This document shows, one piece after another, positions 51,716 to 58,938 of a DNA stretch of 64,000 bases. A program made the position numbers and the translations under genes. Origin of the DNA: Couchioplanes azureus (GTDB lineage: Bacteria; Actinomycetota; Actinomycetes; Mycobacteriales; Micromonosporaceae); contig NZ_BMQY01000010.1 of assembly GCF_014648355.1 (NCBI RefSeq), positions 34,684-98,683 of the forward strand, read 5' to 3'. Every line of letters starts with the position of its first letter. Within the stretch, counting starts at the first letter, position 1. The notes under the pieces are model-generated. The model was not told where the DNA came from and did no database searches. It saw only the letters and a list, made by a program, of their open reading frames with translations.

Positions 51716-52303
51716 TTACGGCGTCGGCGGGAAGCCGGTGTCGCCGACCGCCGGGTTCCGCTGCGGTGTTCCGGCTCTCCGGCTCCCCGCGCTCTTCGGC
51801 CGCCGTACGCTCTCCAGCAGATCCAGCCCCTCGAAGCCGTCCGCGGCGAACCGCACGCCCTCCGCCCGCAGCGAGCGCACGGCCCGCCGGTACGGCGCCC
51901 GCGAGGCGAGCGCCGAGTTGACGGCGGGCACCACCACGGTCGGCACGCCGCGCCCGATGACCTCGGCCACCGAGCTCAGCGGGTACGTGTCGGCGATGCC
52001 GAGCGCCAGCTTGTTGATGGTGTTGAAGGTGGCCGGCACCACGAGCAGGGCGTCCGCCACCGGCGACACCCGGGTGCCGTCGGGCGCGTACCCGTAGGTG
52101 GTGCGCACCGGACGGCCGCTGATCCGCGCGAGCGCCGCCACGTCGGCGATGTCCAGCGCGCTGGCCGTCGCCGTGACGTCGACCGTCCACCCCCGCGCGA
52201 CCGCCTCCTCGGCGACCTCGCCCACCTCGACCGCGATCCCCGCCCCACAGACGAGCATGCGCAGGTCACTACCGCTTCCGACCTTGCTTCCGGCACTGCT
52301 CAC
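51716..52303 (-). CDS. Flavoprotein of the phosphopantothenoylcysteine decarboxylase-like family
   Basis: A 195-residue HFCD-type flavoprotein: LVCGAGIAVEVGEVAEEAVA near the N-terminus, then a nucleotide-binding segment with DALLVVPATFNTINKLALGI. This resembles the decarboxylase half of CoaBC, which is encoded elsewhere in most genomes, so the substrate is uncertain. The GTG at 52303 has no ribosome site, but TACCCT lies 6 nt upstream, as for a leaderless gene. It is 11 bp upstream of the RNA methyltransferase gene. Confidence 0.78.
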   Translation of the reverse strand: MSSAGSKVGSGSDLRMLVCGAGIAVEVGEVAEEAVARGWTVDVTATASALDIADVAALARISGRPVRTTYGYAPDGTRVSPVADALLVVPATFNTINKLALGIADTYPLSSVAEVIGRGVPTVVVPAVNSALASRAPYRRAVRSLRAEGVRFAADGFEGLDLLESVRRPKSAGSRRAGTPQRNPAVGDTGFPPTP

Positions 52304-52337
52304 GGCGAAAGGGTACGCACGTGCCGGGAGGGGACCC

Positions 52338-52559
52338 ATGGCGAAGCTGCTCTATTCGGCCACCATGTCCCTAGCCGAGGTGGGCGGACCCTCGCCGGCA
52401 ACCGCACGTTCCGCGGCGACAACCCGCATCGCGCCGGTCCTGCTCGGCGCGGGCACCCGCCTGCACGAGCAGGAGGACGGCACCCCCGTGAAGCTGGAAC
52501 GCAGCCGCTCCGCGGAGATGCCGCACCCGTCAGACCTCTGGTTCCGCGTCCTGCGGTAG
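52338..52559 (+). pseudogene. Internally deleted DHFR-family reductase gene
   Basis: A 73-codon frame with an intact ribosome site (GGGAGGGG). Its two ends belong to opposite ends of a RibD_C/DHFR-like protein: MAKLLYSATMSL is the usual N-terminus and APVLLGAGTRLHEQ...LERSRSAEMPHPSDLWFRV the usual C-terminus. The roughly 100 residues that should lie between, including the nucleotide-binding motif, are missing, so an in-frame deletion is inferred. It is probably non-functional even if translated. Confidence 0.65.
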
Positions 52560-52919
52560 GTCGGTGAGGCCGGTCCGCAGATGACGGTTGTGCCGCGGCT
52601 CCTGCTTGGTCTTGGAGTCGTCGAGCCGCCGCCGCAGATCGTCGCGTACGTCGTGGAGGGCGGCGTGCAGATCCTCCTCGCCCGACGTCGTCACGATCTT
52701 CTGACGACCGGCGATCCAGCACTCCAGAGTGACCTTCTGCCCGCGAGACTCCCGATCCTTGACGGAGACCTCCAGCTCGGTCGTCTCCGCCGGAAAGGCC
52801 GCCAACCGCGAGTCCAGCGTCGCAAACTGCTCGGCGATCCAATTGCGATCACCCTGCGAGAAGCCGGCCCCGGCGCGCAGGCACTGCCCCACGGTCGCCG
52901 GCTCTGCCGCGACACTCAT
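52530..52919 (-). CDS. S30EA/HPF-like ribosome-associated domain protein
   Basis: A 129-residue protein resembling the N-terminal domain of hibernation-promoting factors: TELEVSVKDRESRGQKVTLECWIAGRQKIVTTS (beta strands) followed by the helix DLHAALHDVRDDLRRRLDD and a basic tail. It lacks the C-terminal dimerisation domain of long HPF. AAGGGAG is 6 nt before the ATG at 52919. Its end overlaps the convergent deleted gene by 30 bp. A ribosome-protection role is inferred from fold-level resemblance only. Confidence 0.65.
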   Translation of the reverse strand: MSVAAEPATVGQCLRAGAGFSQGDRNWIAEQFATLDSRLAAFPAETTELEVSVKDRESRGQKVTLECWIAGRQKIVTTSGEEDLHAALHDVRDDLRRRLDDSKTKQEPRHNRHLRTGLTDLPQDAEPEV

Positions 52920-53001
52920 GCGCGTCTCCCTTCGGTGCGAACTAGGTGATCGACTCCGTACCCGCTCACACCGAAAATCCACCTACCGTCCCCCGCAGGC
53001 C

Positions 53002-54117
53002 CTACCGCCGCTGCCGCCGGACCATCAACGCCACCACGAGGCCGCCCAGCACGAGCACGACGACGGCAAGCCCCCCGGTGAGCAGAATCGGACTGACCCG
53101 CTTCGACCCCTCCGAAGCCGAAGGCACCACCACCGGCCCCGGCCCCACCGAAGCGCTGGGCGCGGCGGTAGGCGGAGCCGCCGCAACGTCGGCGGTCAAC
53201 GCCTTCACCAGATCAAGCCGGCCGTACCCGTAGACGTCGTCCCGACCCGGTTCACCGGCATCCACCGCCGTCGCGGTCAGCCGCTGCACCACGTCGGCGG
53301 CACTGAGCTCGGGATATCTCGCCCGGATGAGCGCCGCCGCCCCACTGACGATCGCGGTCGCGTGGCTGGTCCCATAGCTCACGCTGTAGCCGCTCTCCCC
53401 GATGTCGGTGCTGGCGATGTCGACACCCGGAGCGACGAGATCGACCTGGGGACCCGTGATCGAGAACTTGGCGATCTTGCCGGCGCGGTCGACCGCGCCA
53501 ACGGCGAGCACTTCGGGATACTTCGCGGGATAGTCCCCTTTGATCTCACCGCGGTTACCGCTGGATGCCACCAGGACGATATCAGCGGCCTGGGCGGCCC
53601 GGATCGCGTCGTGGATCAGCGCCTCGTCGTTGCCGCCGAGGGACATGTTGATGACACGGGCACCGTGCCCGGCGGCGTAGGTAATGGCATCGGCCAGCAC
53701 CTTGCCACTGCTGGGCATGTTCAGAGGCACGCGGACCGGCAGCATCTTCACCGCAGGCGCGATGCCGAGAATTCCCTGCTCTCGACCGTGCCCTCTGCCC
53801 GCGAGGATCCCGGCCATCGCCGTACCGTGCCCGTCGATGTCGGTGCGGCCATCGCCGCGGGGATCGAAGAAATCCTTGCCGGGGAGCACCGCACCGGCCA
53901 GATCCTGATGTTTCGCCTGGATTCCGCTGTCGATCACCGCGACGGTGACACCTGCACCCCGCGTGACCTCGTGAGCTTCACCGACCTTCAGCGCGGCCAG
54001 GTGCCATTGCCGGTCCCGGACCGGTTGGGCGGCGGCCGGAGCCGCCGTCCCACCCACCAGGGCCAGCGAAGCGATCACCGCGGCGAAAGCGCGCCCTCGG
54101 TGGATCGACCGCCTCAC
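53002..54117 (-). CDS. Type VII secretion-associated subtilisin-like protease (mycosin)
   Basis: A 371-residue S8 serine protease: signal peptide (about 1-30), catalytic domain (about 35-310) with Asp in VAVIDSGIQ, His in DIDGHGTAMAGI and Ser in YGTSHATAIVSG, then a Pro/Ser linker and a C-terminal membrane helix (about 342-364) with RRQRR. That signal-protease-anchor layout is the mycosin (MycP) type. The serine motif reads GTSHATA, where GTSxATP is usual. The GTG start overlaps the upstream stop by 4 bp, tying it to the two T7SS-like genes before it. Confidence 0.88.
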   Translation of the reverse strand: MRRSIHRGRAFAAVIASLALVGGTAAPAAAQPVRDRQWHLAALKVGEAHEVTRGAGVTVAVIDSGIQAKHQDLAGAVLPGKDFFDPRGDGRTDIDGHGTAMAGILAGRGHGREQGILGIAPAVKMLPVRVPLNMPSSGKVLADAITYAAGHGARVINMSLGGNDEALIHDAIRAAQAADIVLVASSGNRGEIKGDYPAKYPEVLAVGAVDRAGKIAKFSITGPQVDLVAPGVDIASTDIGESGYSVSYGTSHATAIVSGAAALIRARYPELSAADVVQRLTATAVDAGEPGRDDVYGYGRLDLVKALTADVAAAPPTAAPSASVGPGPVVVPSASEGSKRVSPILLTGGLAVVVLVLGGLVVALMVRRQRR

Positions 54118-55475
54118 TGATAGGAACCGATCACGCCTGGGCCGGGATCGTGACGGACAGTACGCGTGTCAGGCTCGATGACCGGTGCGACGCCACGGCG
54201 GACGTCCCACGTCTGATCCGCGGTTCCCTCGATCGACGAGCCGTCGGTCCCGTTCTGGTGGCCACGGCCGGCCTGGCCCACCTGGACGACCGGCTGCCGA
54301 CCGCTCGCCGGGCGACCCGCCGCGCCGGTCTTCGCGCCGGCGCTACCGCCGACCTTCGCCCCGGCGTTCAGTCCGGCGCCGTTCGCCCCGATGATCCCGC
54401 CGACTTTTGCTCCGGGCCTCGCGCCGGCGCCGTTCGCCCCAGCGATTCCACCGGTCCTCACTCCGGGCCGCGCTCCGGCGCCGTTCGCGCCGATGATCGT
54501 GCCGGACGGCAACGCACTGCGCACCGGCACCGCCTGGCGGCCCGCCGACGCACCGCGCCCTCCGACGGGCCTCGACACTCCGCCGATCACTCCAGGTCCG
54601 CCACCGGGCACAAGGCCGACGGGACCGCCTCCTCCGATCACCGGACCGGGCAAGCCGCCGCCTCCTCCGGCTGCGGGTGGCGGAACGGCACCGACAGGAA
54701 GCTCTCCCGCCGGCAGCGGAGGAGCGAGGGGAAGAACGCCCGCAAGCCCGGGTCCGCTGCCGGGCAGCGACGAGCCGGTTCCTGCTCCGACGCCTCCCAC
54801 TACCCCATCCGGACCGAAGACCGGCGGGGGCGGGTTGTGGGGCACGGGCACGGGCAGCGGTGCAGCACTCAGACCCGCCGAGGCGGATGAACCGAGGCCA
54901 CCGACGCCTGCCGCCCCCGCGCCGGAGCCGGATGTGCCTGGCTCGTCGTCGACGGGGGTCGGGCCCACGCGGCGACCGGACGTCGGATCGAAAAGCGCGG
55001 GCGGTTGGATCTGGGTGCTGTGGTCGGCGATGGCGGCCTCGGCCTTGCGCATGGCTTGGCGGGCCTTCTCGTCGTATTCGTCCTCGGCGCCGTCCGCCCA
55101 GCGCGGGATGAGGTCCGTGCTGACCACGTTGCGTTCCTCGGCCCAGGTGCTGACCGCCGCGCGGGCCTCGGACAGCGCCTCCAGGACGCCACGGAGACCG
55201 GCGCGGGTGTCTTCGGCGCGGGTGAGGGTCTCCTGCATCGAATCCGCGAGGGAGCCCATCAGACCCAGGAACCTCTGCGCGGACGCGTTCTTGTCCGGGG
55301 ACCACACCGCCGCGAGGGCTTCCTTGGCCTCCTCCAGGCGACGGTGCTGGGTGCGCACGTCGTGCGCCAGGCCCTCCCAGTTCATGACCCGGTCGGCGCC
55401 GGTGCAGGCGTTCTCCTTCTCGAGCATCCCCCAGATCGAGGGCAGGTTGTACGCCTCCCAGTTCGCTCCCGCCAT
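54114..55475 (-). CDS. Large WXG/PPE-like putative type VII secretion substrate
   Basis: A 453-residue protein. The N-terminal 150 residues are helical with NWEAYNLPSIWGMLEKENA and LAHDVRTQHRRLEEAKEALA, like the WXG100/PPE-type export domains. The rest is a long disordered Pro/Gly/Val/Ala region containing repeats of GANGAGARPG and GAKVGG. ATG 55475 overlaps the previous stop (GTG 55478 possible) and its own stop overlaps the mycosin start. It is probably a secreted substrate processed or escorted by the linked protease; this is inferred from context. Confidence 0.7.
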   Translation of the reverse strand: MAGANWEAYNLPSIWGMLEKENACTGADRVMNWEGLAHDVRTQHRRLEEAKEALAAVWSPDKNASAQRFLGLMGSLADSMQETLTRAEDTRAGLRGVLEALSEARAAVSTWAEERNVVSTDLIPRWADGAEDEYDEKARQAMRKAEAAIADHSTQIQPPALFDPTSGRRVGPTPVDDEPGTSGSGAGAAGVGGLGSSASAGLSAAPLPVPVPHNPPPPVFGPDGVVGGVGAGTGSSLPGSGPGLAGVLPLAPPLPAGELPVGAVPPPAAGGGGGLPGPVIGGGGPVGLVPGGGPGVIGGVSRPVGGRGASAGRQAVPVRSALPSGTIIGANGAGARPGVRTGGIAGANGAGARPGAKVGGIIGANGAGLNAGAKVGGSAGAKTGAAGRPASGRQPVVQVGQAGRGHQNGTDGSSIEGTADQTWDVRRGVAPVIEPDTRTVRHDPGPGVIGSYQ

Positions 55476-55858
55476 CACGCCAGCCCTTCGTCGTCCATGA
55501 CCTGGTTCGCCTGTGCGATCGCGCCGTCGACCAAGGCGTCGATGCGGCGTTGGGCGGCTGCCGAGGACATGTCGACGTTGGCGAAGTCGCGGGCGATGCT
55601 TTCCGCCACCTGCGCGAAGATGATCGCCATCTGGTGGTAGGCGCGCAGGTTCGCCTCGGTGTTCTCCAGGGCCTGCGCGTAGCGCTGCTTGGCCGCGAAC
55701 ACCGTGTCGCCGGGAATGTTGGCGCCGAAGACCACGCCGTGGCCGTGCAGGAGCGCACCCCTGTCGGCCGCGGATGCGTAACCACTGTCCGCATCCGCGC
55801 GCATGCCCTTGGCGAACTCGCCCACCTGCTCGGTGTCTATCTGAATACCGTCCGGCAT
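55475..55858 (-). CDS. EspC-like small type VII secretion protein
   Basis: A 127-residue helical protein: IQIDTEQVGEFAKGMRADAD at the N-terminus and a second long helix (AKQRYAQALENTEANLRAYH). These fit the helix-turn-helix fold of EspC/WXG100-related secretion proteins. GGGGAGG precedes the ATG at 55858 by 4-5 nt. It is the first gene of a tightly overlapping three-gene operon with the PPE-like protein and mycosin. No eccB, eccC, eccD or eccE gene lies in the window. Confidence 0.7.
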   Translation of the reverse strand: MPDGIQIDTEQVGEFAKGMRADADSGYASAADRGALLHGHGVVFGANIPGDTVFAAKQRYAQALENTEANLRAYHQMAIIFAQVAESIARDFANVDMSSAAAQRRIDALVDGAIAQANQVMDDEGLA

Positions 55859-56150
55859 TCTGCCTCCCCGTCGCCGCGACACCACAGCATATCTATCGAA
55901 AGCTACGCATGCGTGCCCCATACCGGTCGCCGTGATCTTCACACGTACGGAGGCGGCCGATGGTTCAGCCGCGAGGAGGGCAGAACAGCGTACGCCTGGT
56001 TCGCCGGCGATGTGGCCTTGATGGGGTCTAGACAGCTACCGGACTGAAATGCCCTATTAGCCCAGTTCAGCGCTAGTTTTTCCTCGACAACCGCGCGGAC
56101 GTCATCAGGCTCGATTCCTCAGACCACAGCTCGGCAGAACGGGGAGAACC
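55859..56150. other. Divergent promoter region
   Basis: A 292-bp gap between the T7SS-like operon and the FG-GAP gene. It is locally less GC-rich from about 56040 to 56110. No convincing hairpin or gene is seen; it must hold the promoters of both flanking units. Confidence 0.5.
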
Positions 56151-57224
56151 ATGTTTTCGGCCACGCGTCTCGTGATCCTTCCGGCGGTCGCCGCCGCCAC
56201 GCTGATCGTCCAGCTGCCCGCCACGTCCGCCTCGGCGGCGCCGCCCGCCGGAGGCGGCTTCAGCGGTGTCGCCGGTGACTTCAACGGCGACGGGCGGGAC
56301 GACATCGTCACCTTCACCCGCGGCACCGCCGCCGACGTCTACGTCGCGCTCTCGAACGGTGCGTCGTTCCAGGGCACCGGATGGAAATGGCACGACTACT
56401 TCGCCGTCGGCACCGAGACGCCCCTGGTGGGCGATTTCAACGGCGACGGGCGCGACGACATCGCCACCTTCACCAAGGGCGCCGCCGCGGATGTCTACGT
56501 CGCCCTGTCCAACGGATCGTCGTTCCAGGGCACCGGATGGAAGTGGCACAACTACTTCGCCGCCGGCACGGAGACACCCGCGGTGGGCGACTTCAACGGC
56601 GACGGCCGCGACGACATCGCCACCTTCACCCGCGGCACCGCAGCCGACGTCTACGTCGCCCTGTCCAACGGATCGTCGTTCCAGGGCACCGGATGGAAAT
56701 GGCACAACTACTTCGCCGTGGGCAGCGAGATCCCGGCGGTCGGCGACTTCAACGGCGACGGCCGCGACGACATCGCCACCTTCACCCGCGGCACCGCCGC
56801 CGACGTCTACGTCGCCACCTCGAACGGATCGTCGTTCCAGGGCACCGGCTGGAAATGGCACAACTACTTCGCCGTCGGCACCGAACTTCCCTCGGTCGGC
56901 GACTTCAACAATGACGGCCGCGACGACATCGTGACGTTCACCCGCGGCAGCGCCGCCGACGTGTACGTCGCCACCTCGAACGGGTCGTCGTTCCAGGGCA
57001 CCGGCTGGAAGTGGCACAACTACTTCGCCGTCGGCACGGAGATCCCGGGTACGGGCGACTTCACCGGCGACGGCCGCACCGACATCGCGACGTTCACCCG
57101 CGGATCCGCCGCCGACGTCTACATCGCACGGTCGACCGGCAGCACGTTCCTCGGCACCGGATGGAAGTGGCACAACTTCTTCGCCGTCGGCGCCGAGATT
57201 CCGCAGCCCGGAATTCTCTGGTGA
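56151..57224 (+). CDS. Secreted FG-GAP/VCBS repeat protein
   Basis: A 357-residue exported protein: signal peptide of about 30 residues ending SASAA, then six consecutive 52-residue repeats. Each repeat has a calcium-binding-like loop DFNGDGRDDI and the phrases FTRGTAADVYVA and GSSFQGTGWKWH; this fits a six- or seven-bladed propeller of the integrin-alpha/FG-GAP type. Repeat identity is very high, pointing to recent amplification. GGGGAG lies 4 nt before the ATG. It has no catalytic domain, so carbohydrate or surface binding is the likely role. Confidence 0.85.
   Translation: MFSATRLVILPAVAAATLIVQLPATSASAAPPAGGGFSGVAGDFNGDGRDDIVTFTRGTAADVYVALSNGASFQGTGWKWHDYFAVGTETPLVGDFNGDGRDDIATFTKGAAADVYVALSNGSSFQGTGWKWHNYFAAGTETPAVGDFNGDGRDDIATFTRGTAADVYVALSNGSSFQGTGWKWHNYFAVGSEIPAVGDFNGDGRDDIATFTRGTAADVYVATSNGSSFQGTGWKWHNYFAVGTELPSVGDFNNDGRDDIVTFTRGSAADVYVATSNGSSFQGTGWKWHNYFAVGTEIPGTGDFTGDGRTDIATFTRGSAADVYIARSTGSTFLGTGWKWHNFFAVGAEIPQPGILW
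56271..57206 (+). repeat. 156-bp coding tandem repeat, six copies
   Basis: Units begin at 56271, 56427, 56583, 56739, 56895 and 57051. The central four are nearly identical at DNA level, including silent positions; the first and last are more diverged. Confidence 0.9.
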
Positions 57225-57240
57225 CCTGACGGCTCTGGAA

Positions 57241-57282
57241 CCGGGCCGGAATGCGGATGTGCCGCTCCGCATTCCGGCCCGG
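57241..57282. terminator. Hairpin after the FG-GAP gene
   Basis: A perfect 17-bp stem (57241-57257 with 57266-57282) with an 8-nt loop begins 16 bp after the stop codon. There is no T tract. Confidence 0.8.
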
Positions 57283-57634
57283 GGTCGCGGGCGTGCCGAT
57301 CGAGGAACCACTCGCTCGGACCGTCCGGTCGATCCGGCCGCCCGCCCACGCCGGGGCCACCGGACCTTCCGCCGCCTGGAAACGCCACGGCCGGCGGCAA
57401 GCCATGTTCTCTCGCCATTTCCACGTCCCTGGGCCGGAGGCGACACCGATGTCGCGTCGGAGGGGCATTCATTCGAGGAGACAGCCGTGGAAGATCAGAC
57501 CTGTGGAAGGTCGGGTGGCGGCGTACCGTCAGTATGCCGAGCCACGCAAGAGCGAAGAAAGGGCACGGCGCAGATTCATCGTGAACTCTTTCTTGCGATG
57601 ATGACGCCGGCCGATCGCCGTTCCCCGCATGCCG
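57283..57634. other. 352-bp convergent intergenic region
   Basis: There is no convincing gene. A 62-codon plus-strand frame from GTG 57487 to 57675 has a GAGGAG site 6 nt upstream, but its Arg/Ser/Cys-rich composition is unconvincing and its end runs antisense into the regulator gene. A short CGACA/TGTCG stem lies near 57440. Confidence 0.4.
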
Positions 57635-58057
57635 TCAGCCTTCGCCATCTGTCGTCCCGCGCTGCATCGCGCTGATCTCGTTGACGATCCGGGCCAGGGA
57701 ACGGCGCGTCGCATCGTCCATGCACAACGCCCGCAATGCGATGTCCCGGACCGCCGAGTCCCGCAGCGCGGCCGCGAGCGCGAGTTGCGAGTTGACGTCG
57801 TCGACCACCTGGTCGTCGAAGAAGTAGGACACCGGCACGCCGAAGAACGCGGCCAGGGCTTCGAGGTGGCGCTTGGTGGGGTTGTCCCGTTGGCCGGTGC
57901 GCAGCTGCCAGACGTACGTCTTGGAGAACGTGCCGACGGTCAGCGCCTCACAGCCGCGGGCGACCTCCTCGTAGCTGTATTCACGGCCTTTCGGCTGCAC
58001 CGCCTTGAACAAGTGGTCGATGCGCCGCGCCAGAGATCCGTCCTTCGGCTCGGTCAC
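57635..58057 (-). CDS. EspR-like XRE-family transcriptional regulator
   Basis: A 140-residue DNA-binding protein: an N-terminal helix-turn-helix domain (about 8-80) with YEEVARGCEALTVGTFSKTY and VWQLRTGQRDNPTKRHLEAL, then FFGVPVSYFFDD, and a C-terminal helical dimerisation region. Layout and wording resemble EspR of M. tuberculosis (LNRLF, SQLRSGNRTNPS, ALANFF), the regulator linked to ESX-1. It is divergent from the metallopeptidase operon. The GTG start overlaps the stop of a 13-codon leaderless upstream ORF, suggesting translational coupling because there is no ribosome site of its own. Confidence 0.83.
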   Translation of the reverse strand: MTEPKDGSLARRIDHLFKAVQPKGREYSYEEVARGCEALTVGTFSKTYVWQLRTGQRDNPTKRHLEALAAFFGVPVSYFFDDQVVDDVNSQLALAAALRDSAVRDIALRALCMDDATRRSLARIVNEISAMQRGTTDGEG

Positions 58058-58095
58058 GGCAGTCGCCGGCGTTCGCTGTTGTGGACGGATGCCAT
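58054..58095 (-). CDS. Leaderless 13-codon upstream ORF coupled to the EspR-like gene
   Basis: ATG at 58095 lies exactly 7 nt after TACGGT (58103-58108 on the minus strand), so the transcript would start at this ATG. It encodes MASVHNSERRRLP and stops at TGA, which overlaps the regulator's GTG as GTGA. The regulator has no ribosome site, so translation probably depends on this ORF. The three consecutive arginine codons (CGC, CGG, CGA) are a conceivable sensing point, which is inference. Confidence 0.5.
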   Translation of the reverse strand: MASVHNSERRRLP

Positions 58096-58102
58096 GCTCG
58101 TC

Positions 58103-58144
58103 ACCGTACCATCACATTGACAGACATCAGTCACCCACTATCGT
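58103..58144. promoter_or_regulatory. Divergent promoters with palindrome
   Basis: Plus strand: TTGACA (58117-58122), 16-bp spacer, TATCGT (58139-58144), a near-consensus promoter toward the metallopeptidase operon. Minus strand: TACGGT (58103-58108) for the regulator. An imperfect 16-bp palindrome with outer TGAC/GTCA arms (58118-58133) overlaps the plus -35, a likely regulator site. Confidence 0.6.
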
Positions 58145-58251
58145 GGAGACTGCCCGTCAACTGAGATGAACGGCGAGCCGGCCGGTATCGGCAGCACGGG
58201 GGTGCCCGATGCCGGCCGGACGACCGGCTCTGGCCTTCCCGTCCCCCACGT

Positions 58252-58307
58252 CGTATAGTTCCATCTCGATGTAGCCGACTCCTTCCCCCGTGGGAGCCGG
58301 CTACATC
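58252..58307 (+). promoter_or_regulatory. Second promoter element and 5' leader stem-loop
   Basis: TATAGT at 58252-58257 is a good -10. About 10 bp on, a 15-bp stem (58268-58282 with 58293-58307, one G-T pair) closes a 10-nt loop, 73 nt before the metallopeptidase ATG. If transcription starts at about 58264, the hairpin is at the very 5' end of the mRNA. No T tract follows, so it is not a typical terminator. Confidence 0.55.
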
Positions 58308-58380
58308 ACCACAATGGCGGCAACGCCATTCACCCAGTGCCACCATCGACGCGCGAGACCCCGGGAAGAGGCTCGGTCGG

Positions 58381-58938
58381 ATGGTCCTCCCGTCTCGGCG
58401 CCTGAAGGCCTTCTGGCAGTTCCGGACGCTCCGGCGCCGGTGCCGGCGCCGGCTGACCGCCCTCGACCTCCCGGCCACGCCGAGCATGGCGGCACTCTGC
58501 GAGCAGCTTGCCCGGCGACGCCGGCGGCCCATCCATCTGCTGGCGATGCCCGCGCAGGACGCGCAGCCGTGCGGCGTCTGGCTGTCGCTCTCCGACGCCG
58601 ACGTGATCGCGTACGAGGCCGGCACGAACTCCCGGCACCAGGACCACATCATCGCGCACGAGCTGGCGCACCTGATCTGCGGGCACTCCATGATGGACGG
58701 CTCCGGTCCGCTCGACACACGGCGGCTGTTCCCCGATCTGGACCCGGCTATGGTCCGCGCCCTGTTGCAGCGCGGGCACTACTCCGACGAGCAGGAACAG
58801 GAGGCGGAGGTCATGGCCTCGCTGCTGCTGAGCCGGGCCCGCCGGACCGCGGTCGCGCCGGGCGGCACCGAGCTCACCACCCGATTGGCGCAGGCACTCC
58901 TGCCGCCGCAGAGACGAGGACACCGCACCGATGCATGA
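58381..58938 (+). CDS. ImmA/IrrE-like zinc metallopeptidase
   Basis: A 185-residue protein with HELAHLICGH (HExxH at 93-97) and, about 50 residues on, DEQEQEAEVMASLLLSR providing the third zinc-ligand Glu, the layout of ImmA/IrrE peptidases. In known systems (ImmA of ICEBs1, IrrE) such peptidases cleave an XRE-type repressor, and an XRE regulator is encoded divergently here. The N-terminus is very basic. GAAGAGG lies about 9 nt before the ATG. Its end overlaps the membrane protein gene by 8 bp. Cleavage of the neighbouring regulator is inferred. Confidence 0.82.
   Translation: MVLPSRRLKAFWQFRTLRRRCRRRLTALDLPATPSMAALCEQLARRRRRPIHLLAMPAQDAQPCGVWLSLSDADVIAYEAGTNSRHQDHIIAHELAHLICGHSMMDGSGPLDTRRLFPDLDPAMVRALLQRGHYSDEQEQEAEVMASLLLSRARRTAVAPGGTELTTRLAQALLPPQRRGHRTDA

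Noticed and set aside
57487..57675. 62-codon small gene with GAGGAG site
   Set aside because: Arg/Ser/Cys-rich sequence of no recognisable type, partly antisense to the EspR-like gene; noted only in the intergenic entry.
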